Shown piece after piece: positions 28,570-37,904 of a DNA stretch of 37,904 bases (its first letter is position 1; each line of letters opens with the position of its first letter). The notes beneath the pieces were generated by a model. It was not told the DNA's origin. It saw only the letters and a list, made by a program, of their open reading frames with translations, and searched no databases. The translations under genes were made by a program, and so were the position numbers. Source of the stretch: Phytoplasma sp. (GTDB lineage: Bacteria > Bacillota_I > Bacilli_A > Acholeplasmatales > Acholeplasmataceae). The DNA is taken from contig JAAYQV010000086.1 of assembly GCA_012519065.1 (NCBI GenBank), positions 1 through 37,904 of the forward strand, read 5' to 3'.

Positions 28570-29289
28570 TTAAAGATTCTTAAGCATTTTTATTTCATGC
28601 ACCTTTAGTTCTCTATATGCACCTCTTTGAACACCTTCTAATGTTAAAAAAGCATATTGATCTCTAGTTAGTTTTTTTACTGGGTGTCCAATAGCATCCA
28701 TCATTTTACGAACCTGTTTGTTTCTTCCTTCGGTAATAACTATTCTAATTAATGTAGATTGATTGGCTTTATCCAAGCTCATTAATTGTACTTCTTTAGG
28801 AATGGCCAAATAGTCTTTATCAATGATGACCCCTTTTCTTAGGTTTCTAATTTTTTCTTTAATGACTATCCCTTCTACTCTTGCTAAATACTGCTTTGGA
28901 ATATTTGAAGAGGGGTGAGTCAGTTTTCTTGTTAACTCTCCATCGTTAGTTACAAGCAGTAATCCAGCAGTATCGTAATCTAATCTACCTACAGGATAAA
29001 TACGATCATTTTTATGTTCTGGTTTAAATAAATCTAGTATCGTTCTTCTATTTTTATCATCTGATACAGTCGATAAATAGCCCGTAGGTTTATTTAGTAA
29101 ATAGTATTTAAAATCTGCTCTTTGGATGGCTACACCATCTACTGTAATAAGGTCTTTTTTTGATACTTTAAAACCCAGTTCAGAAACAATGACGCCGTTT
29201 ACTGATACTCTTTTTTCTAAAATTAATTGTTCTGATTTTCTTCTTGAGGCTACATTAGATTGCGCCAAGACTTTTTGTAAACGTTCCAT
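28570..29289 (-). CDS. rluB: Pseudouridine synthase RluB-like
   Basis: MERLQKVLAQSNVASRRKSEQLI S4 domain; YPVGRLDYDTAGLLLVTNDGEL. Confidence 0.93.
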   Translation of the reverse strand: MERLQKVLAQSNVASRRKSEQLILEKRVSVNGVIVSELGFKVSKKDLITVDGVAIQRADFKYYLLNKPTGYLSTVSDDKNRRTILDLFKPEHKNDRIYPVGRLDYDTAGLLLVTNDGELTRKLTHPSSNIPKQYLARVEGIVIKEKIRNLRKGVIIDKDYLAIPKEVQLMSLDKANQSTLIRIVITEGRNKQVRKMMDAIGHPVKKLTRDQYAFLTLEGVQRGAYRELKVHEIKMLKNL

Positions 29290-29304
29290 TATATCACCGT
29301 TAAT

Positions 29305-29313
29305 ATTATAGCA
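29305..29313 (-). promoter_or_regulatory. Extended -10 promoter (TGCTATAAT) for rluB
   Basis: Minus strand TGCTATAAT. Confidence 0.5.
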
Positions 29314-29335
29314 TATTTTAAGACTCAATTTGTTA

Positions 29336-29369
29336 CAAAAAAATAAAAACCTATTTTTAGGCTTTTATT
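29336..29369 (-). terminator. Terminator after efp
   Basis: AATAAAAACCT-attttt-AGGCTTTTATT with one G-U pair on the transcript and T-run. Confidence 0.65.
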
Positions 29370-29381
29370 ATCTTTTTATGA

Positions 29382-29945
29382 TTATTTTTCTCTAGATACG
29401 TAAGTTCCTTCAACTGTATTGACAATGATTTTCTCACCTTCAGAGATGAAAAGTGGTACTTTGATAACGGTACCAGTTTCTAAGGTTGCATCCTTCATTG
29501 CATTAGTTTTGGTATCACCTTTAACCCCTGGTACTGTTTCTATAACCGTTAAGGCTAGTTTTTCAGGAAGTGAAACACCTAAAACTTCTGAGTTGTTAAA
29601 AAACATAATTTCAACAGTTAAACCTTCATACATATATTTCAATTCTTGTTCAATTTGCTTGTAGGATAACTCAATTTGTTCATATGTTTCAGTGTTCATA
29701 AAAACATATTGATCACCTGCTGCATATAAGTATTGCATTGGGACTTTATCAATTTGTGCTCTTGCCACTTTGGTTCCTGCATTAAATGTGTGATCAATCA
29801 CACTTCCGGTTCTTAAGTTACGTAGTTTGCTTCTAACAAATGCTGCTCCTTTTCCTGGTTTAACATGCAAAAACTCTATGACTTGGAAAATATTTCCATC
29901 AAACTCAATGGTTTGTCCTGTTTTAAAATCATTTACACTGATCAT
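29382..29945 (-). CDS. efp: Elongation factor P
   Basis: [45 protein letters not shown]. Confidence 0.97.
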   Translation of the reverse strand: MISVNDFKTGQTIEFDGNIFQVIEFLHVKPGKGAAFVRSKLRNLRTGSVIDHTFNAGTKVARAQIDKVPMQYLYAAGDQYVFMNTETYEQIELSYKQIEQELKYMYEGLTVEIMFFNNSEVLGVSLPEKLALTVIETVPGVKGDTKTNAMKDATLETGTVIKVPLFISEGEKIIVNTVEGTYVSREK

Positions 29946-29977
29946 TTTTTTACTCCTTTTATTTTAAAATCATTATT

Positions 29978-30006
29978 ATTATACTTTACTTCTTAAGTTT
30001 TGACAA
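29978..30006 (-). promoter_or_regulatory. Sigma-A-type promoter for efp, inside the 3' end of aroQ
   Basis: Minus strand TTGTCA (30001-30006) - 17 bp - TATAAT (29978-29983). Confidence 0.6.
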
Positions 30007-30411
30007 TAAAAAACGAACGGCCTTAAAATAACTTTCTTCTTTTTCACCATAAAAACTTTGATCTACAACATCCTTAATGTAATTGTTTTTTCTAAATGAT
30101 TCCCTTTTGGTAATATCACTAAGATGGATTTCCACCTTTGGAATAGATGCTATTTCAAGAGCATCCCTAATACCTATACTTGTATGGGTATATGCAGCTG
30201 GGTTAATCATGATAGCATCATAATTAGCATATTCTTGTATTTTATCAATAATTAATCCTTCATGATTGCTTTGAAAAAAGGTGAATTGAATTTCAGGGAA
30301 TTGTTCTTCTAATAAAGTGTTTAGCTGTTTTAAAGTCATTTTCCCGTAATGTTTTTCTTCTCTTTTGCCTAGCATATTTAAATTAGGTCCACTAATTGAT
30401 AATATTTTCAT
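29986..30411 (-). CDS. aroQ: Type II 3-dehydroquinate dehydratase
   Basis: SGPNLNMLGKRE, FFQSNHEG, INPAAYTHTSIGIRDAL. Confidence 0.95.
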   Translation of the reverse strand: MKILSISGPNLNMLGKREEKHYGKMTLKQLNTLLEEQFPEIQFTFFQSNHEGLIIDKIQEYANYDAIMINPAAYTHTSIGIRDALEIASIPKVEIHLSDITKRESFRKNNYIKDVVDQSFYGEKEESYFKAVRFLLSKLKK

Positions 30412-30905
30412 AATAAGCCACCTTCTTTTAAGTGTTGGATGATGCTGTCGGTTGTTTCTTCTGCTTTTCCATTATTTGAAACAATCCAATGGGCAAAATC
30501 TCTATATTTAAAAAATCTTTTTTGATAAATATCTTCTAGGGTATTTGTTTTTAACAATGGTCTGGTTTGATCTTCTTTTAATCTTTTTTTTATGATTTCT
30601 AAATCTGTTTCTAAATAAATCACATAGCCATTTTTCATATATTTCTTATTTTCTTTTTTTGTTACAATCCCACCGCCACAAGAAATAACTGTCTGTTTAA
30701 GATCTATCGTTTTTTCTAGCGCTTTTGATTCTAATCTTCTAAATGTTTCTTCGCCATGTTGACTAAATATTTGGTCAATAAACATCAAACTACTCTTTTC
30801 TATCTCACTGTCTAGATCATGATAATGGTAGTTAAGTTTTTTAGAAAGTAATTGACTGATTGTTGTCTTTCCAGAACCAGGCATACCAATAATATATATT
30901 CTCAT
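30408..30905 (-). CDS. aroK: Shikimate kinase
   Basis: IIGMPGSGKTTISQLLSKKL, DLDSEIE, ISCGGGIV, RPLL. Confidence 0.92.
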   Translation of the reverse strand: MRIYIIGMPGSGKTTISQLLSKKLNYHYHDLDSEIEKSSLMFIDQIFSQHGEETFRRLESKALEKTIDLKQTVISCGGGIVTKKENKKYMKNGYVIYLETDLEIIKKRLKEDQTRPLLKTNTLEDIYQKRFFKYRDFAHWIVSNNGKAEETTDSIIQHLKEGGLL

Positions 30906-31759
30906 GATTTCTCCTTTAAAAAGTTGGTAATCAATTCAATTGCTTGATTTTCTAAATTGTCATCTAAAGCATTTAAAAAATGAGCTTCCATTTGATTTTT
31001 TACCCAAGTTTTTTGTCTTTTTGCAAATTGCATGGTTTTTGTGATAATAAGCTGTTTTGCAGTTTCTAAATCTGTTTTTCCATCTAAATAGTCGCTTAAC
31101 TGGCGATACCCAATAATATTTAAGTTGGCTGTAGGTATTTGTTTGATTCTTTTGACTTCGTCTAAAAAATGAGCTTCCATCATATATTCTAATCTAGTTT
31201 CTACACGTTTTTTTAAAATAGCTCTATCTATATCTAAATAAAGAATACACAAATCATAAATAGGGGTTTTACTGTTTGTTTTTTCTGATCTTTTTTCTCC
31301 TGCTAAAGCCGATTGATAAGCGTTTATGATCTTTGTTTCAGATAGTTTTTGTGTATCTAGTTTAGGATCAAGTTTTTTTAATGCCTCTTTCATTTGTTCT
31401 ACGCTTGGTAATTCTTGTGTTTGTCTCTCATGTAATTGATAATCATATAAGGCGGATTGAATATATAAACCACTGCCACCTACAATTAAGGGTATTTTTA
31501 ATTCCTTAATCTTATTTCTAACTTCTTTTTGATATTCAAAAATAGAAAATGGTTCTCCTGGTTCTTTAATATCTAGTAAGTGATGAGTAATACCTTCCAT
31601 TTCTTCTTTAGTTATTTTTGCAGAACCAATATTGTAATCCTTATAAATTTGAACGGAGTCACCATTGATGATTTCTAAGTTAAAATGCTTAGCTATTTTA
31701 ATAGATAAACTCGTTTTACCTGATGCAGTTGGTCCTGTAATAACAATAACTTTTTTCAT
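30902..31759 (-). CDS. miaA: tRNA dimethylallyltransferase
   Basis: VITGPTASGKTSLSI, NGDSVQIYKDYNIGSAK, VGGSGLYIQS. Confidence 0.96.
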   Translation of the reverse strand: MKKVIVITGPTASGKTSLSIKIAKHFNLEIINGDSVQIYKDYNIGSAKITKEEMEGITHHLLDIKEPGEPFSIFEYQKEVRNKIKELKIPLIVGGSGLYIQSALYDYQLHERQTQELPSVEQMKEALKKLDPKLDTQKLSETKIINAYQSALAGEKRSEKTNSKTPIYDLCILYLDIDRAILKKRVETRLEYMMEAHFLDEVKRIKQIPTANLNIIGYRQLSDYLDGKTDLETAKQLIITKTMQFAKRQKTWVKNQMEAHFLNALDDNLENQAIELITNFLKEKS

Positions 31760-33510
31760 ACAATCCTCTTAAATAACTTTTCTATTTCATGATGTGTCAA
31801 CTGAATCCATACAGGTCTTCCATGTGGACATGTGTATGGATTTTTAGTTTGGTTTAAATCTTTAATAAGTTGACTAATTTCATATCGATTGAGTTGATGA
31901 TTGGCTTTTATAGCACTTTTACAACTTAAGTCTTTGGCTAAATCATCTCTTATTTTAATGATTTCAATAGTTCCATTTTCCTCAAGTAAGGTTAGAAATC
32001 TTTCTATGATATCTTCAATATCTTCATCCTTAACCCATGTAGGAACAAATTTTAGTTTATTTTCTTCAAACACAAATCCTTGTTTTAAAAATTCATCTTT
32101 ATATATTAATATTTTCTCAATATCGTTAGATGGTAGTTGGATTTCTCTTTTAATTAAATATTGTTTTAACTCAAGTTTAATGTGACTTAGTTTTTCAAAG
32201 TAGTATTCATACTTAATTCTTTCTGCTGCGGCATGTTGATCCATTAAGTATAAACCTTCTTCATTTTGAAAGAGCAAATAAGTACCGCTAAAGGTGCCTA
32301 TATACTCAAAATGAGGCAATTTATTAGTTTCCTCGAGTTCTGACTTTTCAATAAACTCATTTTCTTCACAAATGGTTAAAGATTCTTTTTCTACTTCTTT
32401 TGGCGCAAACTCAAATAGCGGTTGGTCAAAAACGCTTGTTTCTTCTTTTAAAATAGTTGTTTCTGGATAGGAATATGTTTCTTTAGTCATTTTTTCTATC
32501 GTCAATAACGGTTTAACCTCAAGCGGTTTAGCTCTTAGTGTTTCTTTAATTTTTTCTTCAATTTGATATTTTAAAACTTGTTCGTTAACCAATTTGATTT
32601 CCATTTTTTGTGGATGAACGTTTACGTCAATCAAACTTGGATCAATTGTGATATAAATAGAGGCAATCGGATATTTATTAGTCATTAAAAAACTATGATA
32701 CCCCTCAATGACTGCTTGTGTTAATAAATAGTTTTTAATATATCTGTTATTGATAAATAAATTGATATCTTTTTTCCTTGATCTGGTATGAATCGGATTG
32801 ATTAAATAACCTTTAATTTTATTTTTTTGATATTCAAATTCGAATTCATAATGATTTTGAGTTACTTGCTTACCATAAATGATTTCCATAACGCTTAAAA
32901 CATCATCATTTCCTAATGTTCTTTTTATTTCTCTTTCATCTATTTTTAAAACGAATTGAACGCTAGGATAAGATAAAGCTAGTTTATCAAAAAATTCAAT
33001 GATAGCATTTTTTTCAGCTATCTCTGACTTTAGATATTTAAATCTTGCTGGCGTGTTATAAAATAAATCGGTTACCGTAATAACAGTTCCCTGGTTAAGC
33101 GCAGCTATGCCTTCATCTACTAATTGACTACCTTCAAACATGACAAAATAACCATCTTCATTTTTGGTTTTGGTTTCTAATTTCACTTTTGAAACTGAGG
33201 CAATAGATGGCAATGCTTCACCTCTAAAACCCAATGATTTGATATGATTTAGATCATACTGGCTGTTAATTTTACTTGTAGCATGTCTTAAGAAAGCTAG
33301 TTTAGCATCTTCTTTTGACATACCAGTTCCATTATCAGTCACTTTAATAAGATCTAATCCCATGTTTTTAATTTCAATGATAATTTGTGTAGCATCCGCG
33401 TCTAAGGAGTTTTCAACCAGCTCCTTAATAACAGAAGCAGGACGCTCAACCACTTCCCCTGCTGCGATCATATTAGATAATGCAGCATCCATAATATTTA
33501 TTTTGGGCAT
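31756..33510 (-). CDS. mutL: DNA mismatch repair protein MutL
   Basis: IAAGEVVERPASVIKELVENSLDA, GFRGEALPSIASV, C-terminal ACPHGRP-like TCPHGRPVWIQLT. Confidence 0.97.
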   Translation of the reverse strand: MPKINIMDAALSNMIAAGEVVERPASVIKELVENSLDADATQIIIEIKNMGLDLIKVTDNGTGMSKEDAKLAFLRHATSKINSQYDLNHIKSLGFRGEALPSIASVSKVKLETKTKNEDGYFVMFEGSQLVDEGIAALNQGTVITVTDLFYNTPARFKYLKSEIAEKNAIIEFFDKLALSYPSVQFVLKIDEREIKRTLGNDDVLSVMEIIYGKQVTQNHYEFEFEYQKNKIKGYLINPIHTRSRKKDINLFINNRYIKNYLLTQAVIEGYHSFLMTNKYPIASIYITIDPSLIDVNVHPQKMEIKLVNEQVLKYQIEEKIKETLRAKPLEVKPLLTIEKMTKETYSYPETTILKEETSVFDQPLFEFAPKEVEKESLTICEENEFIEKSELEETNKLPHFEYIGTFSGTYLLFQNEEGLYLMDQHAAAERIKYEYYFEKLSHIKLELKQYLIKREIQLPSNDIEKILIYKDEFLKQGFVFEENKLKFVPTWVKDEDIEDIIERFLTLLEENGTIEIIKIRDDLAKDLSCKSAIKANHQLNRYEISQLIKDLNQTKNPYTCPHGRPVWIQLTHHEIEKLFKRIV

Positions 33511-33522
33511 GATTTCACATCC

Positions 33523-36048
33523 TTACTTTTTAATTTTTTCTTGTATATGTTTTAACTCCAACATTGCTTCAAGTGGTGTCATTTGATCAATATTTAATTG
33601 TAAAATATTGTCAATAACTTCTTGATTTTGACTATTAAGATGAGTAGTCTCATTGATAATTGTTTCTTGATAGTTAAATAAGTTGGGTTTTAATTCCACT
33701 TTGTTTTTTTCAAGTTCTTTTAAAATAACTTGACTTCTTTTAATGACTTCTTCTGGTAAATGAGCTAATTTAGCTACCTGTATACCATATGATTTGTCTG
33801 AGGCTCCTTTTTTTACTTTGTGTAGGAAAATCATTTTATCATTTTCTTCCTTTGCACTTACATGATAATTAGAAAGATTTTCTAATTGTTTTTCTAATAA
33901 CGTTAATTCATGATAGTGTGTTGAAAAAAAGGTTTGTGCTTTTATTTTATCGTGAATATATTCAATCATTCCTTGAGCTAAAGCCATACCATCATAGGTT
34001 GCTGTCCCACGACCAATTTCATCAAATAAAATTAAGCTATCTTTAGTGGCATGAATGAGTGCTTCATTGCTTTCTACCATTTCGACCATGAACGTTGATT
34101 TGCCGCCAGCAATATCATCAGATGACCCTATTCTGGTGTAAATAGCATCATAGATAGGAAGTTGTGCAACTTTTGCTGGAACAAATGAGCCAATTTGAGC
34201 CATGTAAACAATTAAAGCATACATTCTCATATAAGTTGATTTACCACTCATGTTAGGGCCTGTAATTAAAAAGATTTCATTTTCCTTCATCATAACATCA
34301 TTAGCAATAAAATCAACATACCTTTCTACTACTGGATGTCTAGCTTCTTGAATGCATACTGTTTTTTCATTATTGAATATAGGTCTAACATATCTATATT
34401 CATCAGATACAATAGCCATGGATAAATAAACGTCAATGGTTGCGATTAAAGATGCTAATTCTTGTAAAGATGTGATATATTCAGAAACAACTTCTCTAAT
34501 TTGAGTAAATATTTCATATTCTAAGTTAATGGAACGTTCTTTGGCATGTAATAAAATATCTTCTTTTTCTTTAAGTGGTTCTGCAATAAATCTTTCACTA
34601 TTTGCTAGTGTTTGTTTTCTTATATAGCCAAATTCATCTTTGACTAAATCTAAATTGCCTTTTGAAATTTCTATGAAATAACCAAACACACGATTATAAC
34701 CTATACGAAGGTTTTTAATACCGGTTCTTTCTCTTTCTTTTTTCTCAAATTCATCTAACCATGTACTACCGTTAAGACTAACCTCTCTGAGTTCATCTAA
34801 TTTTTCATTAAATCCATCTTTAATCATATTACCTTCTTTAATGGTTAAAGGCGGTTGATCCACGATACTTTTTTCTAATAAATCATGTAAAGACTCATGA
34901 GTGTTAATACGTTTAGCTAAGTTTTTAATTTTAATTGATTCATATGTGAATAAAATTTCTTTTAATTTTGGGACTAAAGCAAGCGTTTGTTTTAACTGAG
35001 ATAAATCTTTCGCATTAGCATTGTTAAAAGAGATTCTTCCCACAATTCTGTTGATGTCATATATATATTTTAAAATTTCTTTTAATTCTGATCTAGCCCC
35101 ATAAGCTTTAAACCCTTCTATATGGTCTAATCTTTCGTTAATTTCATCAACTTCTACTAGTGGATGGTTTAACCAATATTTTAGTTTTCTAGAACCCATT
35201 GCAGTCTGAGTTTGATCAAGCCAATATAAAAGTGTTGTTTTAGGATTATTGGTATTAGATTCACTAATCTCTAAATGCTTTTGCACTTTATAATCCATAT
35301 GCATTTGAGCACTTTTTCGTACAATTTCAAATGGCATAAAGTGTTTTAAAGGTTGATGTTGTGTTTCTGATAAGTATTGCAATAAATAACTTGCAACACG
35401 CTTTTGTTCAATATGGCTTAAATTTTTTAATAAGCTTTGTTCAAAAATATCAGTTTTTGGTGTATAAAAAGATAATGATAGATTGTTTTCTTTAATAAAA
35501 TCTTCAATTTCTTTATCATATATTTTTTCTAATACAATTTCTTTAATGTTTAAACTAATGATGGTATCAAGTGCTTCTTTTTTAGTTAAAGCATCCATTA
35601 AATACGTCTCTCCTGTAGAGATATCTACATAAGGAATCATATAACCATGTTCTTTTAAAGCAAGAGTGGCAATAAAGTTGTTTTTCTTTTCATCTAACAT
35701 GCCATCTTCAATAATCATTCCTGGTGTGATAAGTTTGGTTACTTTTCTTTCTACTAAGCCGTTGCCTGGCTCACTTACCTGTTCAGCAATAGCTATTTTA
35801 AATCCTTTTTCTACTAATCTTTGAATATAGATTGAGGCAGAGTGATGTGGGACACCACACATTGGTATTTTTTGACCCCCATCTCTTGAAGTTAAAACAA
35901 TTTCAAGTGTTTTAGAAGCTAAAATCGCATCATCAAAAAACATTTCATAGAAATCACCAAGCCTAAAAAAGACTATTGCATCTGCATAGTCTTCTTTAAT
36001 CTTTAAGTATTGTTGAATCATAGGTGTAAATTCTTTATTCTTTGGCAT
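33523..36048 (-). CDS. mutS: DNA mismatch repair protein MutS
   Basis: TPMIQQYLKIKEDYADAIVFFRLGDFYEMF, ITGPNMSGKSTYMRM, LFDEIGRGTATYDGMALAQ. Confidence 0.98.
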   Translation of the reverse strand: MPKNKEFTPMIQQYLKIKEDYADAIVFFRLGDFYEMFFDDAILASKTLEIVLTSRDGGQKIPMCGVPHHSASIYIQRLVEKGFKIAIAEQVSEPGNGLVERKVTKLITPGMIIEDGMLDEKKNNFIATLALKEHGYMIPYVDISTGETYLMDALTKKEALDTIISLNIKEIVLEKIYDKEIEDFIKENNLSLSFYTPKTDIFEQSLLKNLSHIEQKRVASYLLQYLSETQHQPLKHFMPFEIVRKSAQMHMDYKVQKHLEISESNTNNPKTTLLYWLDQTQTAMGSRKLKYWLNHPLVEVDEINERLDHIEGFKAYGARSELKEILKYIYDINRIVGRISFNNANAKDLSQLKQTLALVPKLKEILFTYESIKIKNLAKRINTHESLHDLLEKSIVDQPPLTIKEGNMIKDGFNEKLDELREVSLNGSTWLDEFEKKERERTGIKNLRIGYNRVFGYFIEISKGNLDLVKDEFGYIRKQTLANSERFIAEPLKEKEDILLHAKERSINLEYEIFTQIREVVSEYITSLQELASLIATIDVYLSMAIVSDEYRYVRPIFNNEKTVCIQEARHPVVERYVDFIANDVMMKENEIFLITGPNMSGKSTYMRMYALIVYMAQIGSFVPAKVAQLPIYDAIYTRIGSSDDIAGGKSTFMVEMVESNEALIHATKDSLILFDEIGRGTATYDGMALAQGMIEYIHDKIKAQTFFSTHYHELTLLEKQLENLSNYHVSAKEENDKMIFLHKVKKGASDKSYGIQVAKLAHLPEEVIKRSQVILKELEKNKVELKPNLFNYQETIINETTHLNSQNQEVIDNILQLNIDQMTPLEAMLELKHIQEKIKK

Positions 36049-36072
36049 TTTTTAACGCCCCATATCTATTTT

Positions 36073-37869
36073 TTACTTAAATAAATTCATAAGCCAAGTG
36101 GTGAACCAATTAATATGAGTAGCAATTCCAGTGCCACCTATTTTAATATGATCAAACACTCGGATGATGTCATTAATAACTGCATTATTCGGATCAATTG
36201 CAGCATATATTCCTACAAATAGTAACAGCATTAATGTAAAAATAATTAGTGTAAGAAGTGTACTGAATAAACCTTTGAAGAATTTAACCACTGGATTTTT
36301 CTTTTTACATTCTTTTGATGCTACCTTAACTGGCGTTTTTTCATCTTTTAAGTCTAAGTCTGCTGGTGAAAGATTATCATCATCTTCAGTTAAGAGTTTT
36401 AATGCCACTTCATTTAAGGTTGCTTTTTGTGTTGTTCCAAAATCTTTATTGGCAATAACTTCTTTTAATTCTTTAATTTCTTGGACTAAAGCATCTAGGT
36501 TTAATGTTGATGAAACAACCACAGGTTTAACTACATCTTCAGAAACTCTTAGAGTAACTTTTCCATATAAGGTCGTCTCTCCTAAGATGATATCTTCTTC
36601 AAAATTCCATTTGTTAAGTAGATCTTCTTCTTTATACCATCCATCAAAGACTTCATTTTCTCCTAAAATAACTTCAGGACTTTTTATATGACCATGTTTT
36701 GTTACGATGTATTCTTTATATAACTCGCCGTTGACTAAGAAATAAACGTTATAATTCTCAATGGTTTCTTCTTTCCATTTTGGATAAAGCGTCATTTCTT
36801 CTAAAACAACATCATGGCTAAAATTCCATAATTCTTCAAGCGCTTCATCTTTATACCAACCATCAAAAGTATACCCTTCTTTAACTGGGTCTTCTGGTTT
36901 TTTAAGTAATTCATTTTCTAAAACTGTAACATCTTTCAAGCCTAAGTAATGAACTTTATGAGTTGCTGGTTCTAAGGCAACATCTAAAATAACTTCTTCA
37001 TCAACCACTTCTGCTTCATGTTCTACTTCATAAACTGCTGCAGAGCTTGGTACATAGTATGCTTCTTTTGTCTCTTTAGCATTAGATAGTATATATTCAA
37101 TGATTTCTTCTTTTCTTAATTCTGTAGAAGCTTTGATGTTATTATCTTTAGCATATCTTTCTAAAACAAGAATACTCATTTTAGATAGTCTTTGCTCTAA
37201 TTCTTCTGTATGTTCTCCACGGTCTTTTAATTCTTTTAATACAATTTGTAATAGTTCTTGTTTTTTAAGTCTCTTAGGAACTGAGGCGTTAAATTTATCA
37301 CCAATAGCTCTTAGTTCACCTAGTGTCGTACTCTTATAAGTCACCGGTCTAAACTGTTCTGGTGTTAAACCATCTATTTCACCTGGGGCATCATAAAAAA
37401 CAACATTAAATTTTTGGTTGAATGTTTTACTGTCTTCTAATTGGTTGGTAGTATTTTCATTGATAATATCTATTAGTTTTTGAAAATCAACATCAGCAAT
37501 CCCCTTTTCTACCAAATATGTTAAAATATTTAACCAAAAATTATAGTAATAATCTTGTATTAACTTATCATCTTTATAAACTTCTAGCAAATTCACTAAT
37601 TGTGAATCAGTAAAACTTTCAAATTGAGATAATCGATAGCTAAATTCATCTGCTATACTTTCTTTTTCTTTTCTTGTTTGTTCAACATATGGGCGTAGAA
37701 GTCTACGTAAAATTCCCATACGTATTTTTCTTGGAAGGTTAATTCCTACTTCTTTAAAAACATTTACTACTTGGTCGCTAGGAACGTTAGATAATTTTTG
37801 TGCTAAATCGTTTACAAAATATGTTTGGTTCCCAACCGTTAATTGCGTGTTTTTGTCAAATACTGCCAT
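36073..37869 (-). CDS. Hypothetical protein: SAP-like segments, two InlB-type B-repeats, C-terminal TM segment
   Basis: TLGELRAIGDKFNASVPKRLKKQELLQIVLKEL and LSKMSILVLERYAKDNNIKASTELRKEEIIEYIL; GYTFDGWYKDEALEELWNFSHDVVLEEMTLYPKW and EVFDGWYKEEDLLNKWNFEEDIILGETTLYGKV; TM LFSTLLTLIIFTLMLLLFVGIYAA. Confidence 0.75.
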   Translation of the reverse strand: MAVFDKNTQLTVGNQTYFVNDLAQKLSNVPSDQVVNVFKEVGINLPRKIRMGILRRLLRPYVEQTRKEKESIADEFSYRLSQFESFTDSQLVNLLEVYKDDKLIQDYYYNFWLNILTYLVEKGIADVDFQKLIDIINENTTNQLEDSKTFNQKFNVVFYDAPGEIDGLTPEQFRPVTYKSTTLGELRAIGDKFNASVPKRLKKQELLQIVLKELKDRGEHTEELEQRLSKMSILVLERYAKDNNIKASTELRKEEIIEYILSNAKETKEAYYVPSSAAVYEVEHEAEVVDEEVILDVALEPATHKVHYLGLKDVTVLENELLKKPEDPVKEGYTFDGWYKDEALEELWNFSHDVVLEEMTLYPKWKEETIENYNVYFLVNGELYKEYIVTKHGHIKSPEVILGENEVFDGWYKEEDLLNKWNFEEDIILGETTLYGKVTLRVSEDVVKPVVVSSTLNLDALVQEIKELKEVIANKDFGTTQKATLNEVALKLLTEDDDNLSPADLDLKDEKTPVKVASKECKKKNPVVKFFKGLFSTLLTLIIFTLMLLLFVGIYAAIDPNNAVINDIIRVFDHIKIGGTGIATHINWFTTWLMNLFK

Positions 37870-37904
37870 TTTGAAGCCCCCATTCCTAATTCTCTTTTTA
37901 TTAA

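Noticed and set aside
31901-32185. Plus-strand 94 aa ORF inside mutL (and 33362-33586 at the mutL/mutS boundary)
   Set aside because: Antisense to conserved mismatch repair genes; no independent coding evidence
36164-36691. Plus-strand 175 aa ORF inside the 598 aa protein gene
   Set aside because: Ser/Lys/Phe-rich antisense shadow of a gene with recognisable domain repeats
548-37869. Mycoplasma genetic code (UGA = Trp)
   Set aside because: TGA terminates mutL, miaA and aroK at ATGA junctions and the translated ORFs are full length under the standard code
1-37904. CRISPR arrays, IS elements, tRNA/rRNA genes
   Set aside because: No regularly spaced repeats, transposase motifs or recognisable structural RNA genes seen by eye; a tRNAscan/Infernal run would be decisive

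Overview
The window is AT-rich, gene-dense and mostly minus-strand, and looks like a low-GC Firmicutes/Mollicutes (Acholeplasma-like) chromosome. TGA is used as a stop (for example at the ATGA junctions mutL/miaA, miaA/aroK and aroK/aroQ), so the standard bacterial code applies rather than the Mycoplasma code. Most of the window is recognisable housekeeping: recD2-mnmA-nadE-nadD, a Fur-family regulator, mgsA-rsmH, rpoZ-gmk, rqcH, superoxide dismutase, rdgB, hup-gpsA-der-rpsA-cmk, rluB, efp, aroQ-aroK-miaA-mutL-mutS. The accessory parts are: (i) a hydrolase / AAC(3)-like / S51-peptidase-like trio at 11.8-14.0 kb; (ii) a tightly packed yfcE - choline-kinase-like - 1007 aa degenerate GGDEF/EAL protein - 354 aa protein with an R-x5-H (HEPN-like) motif at 15.4-20.8 kb, which is my best candidate for an undescribed signalling or defence-like module; (iii) an ankyrin-repeat protein; and (iv) a 598 aa protein combining SAP-like segments, two InlB-type B-repeats and a C-terminal TM anchor. 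Several sigma-A-type promoters (17 bp spacers or extended -10) and Rho-independent terminators can be read directly. No tRNA, rRNA, CRISPR array or insertion sequence was recognised. All family calls come from reading the protein sequence; no database search was run.
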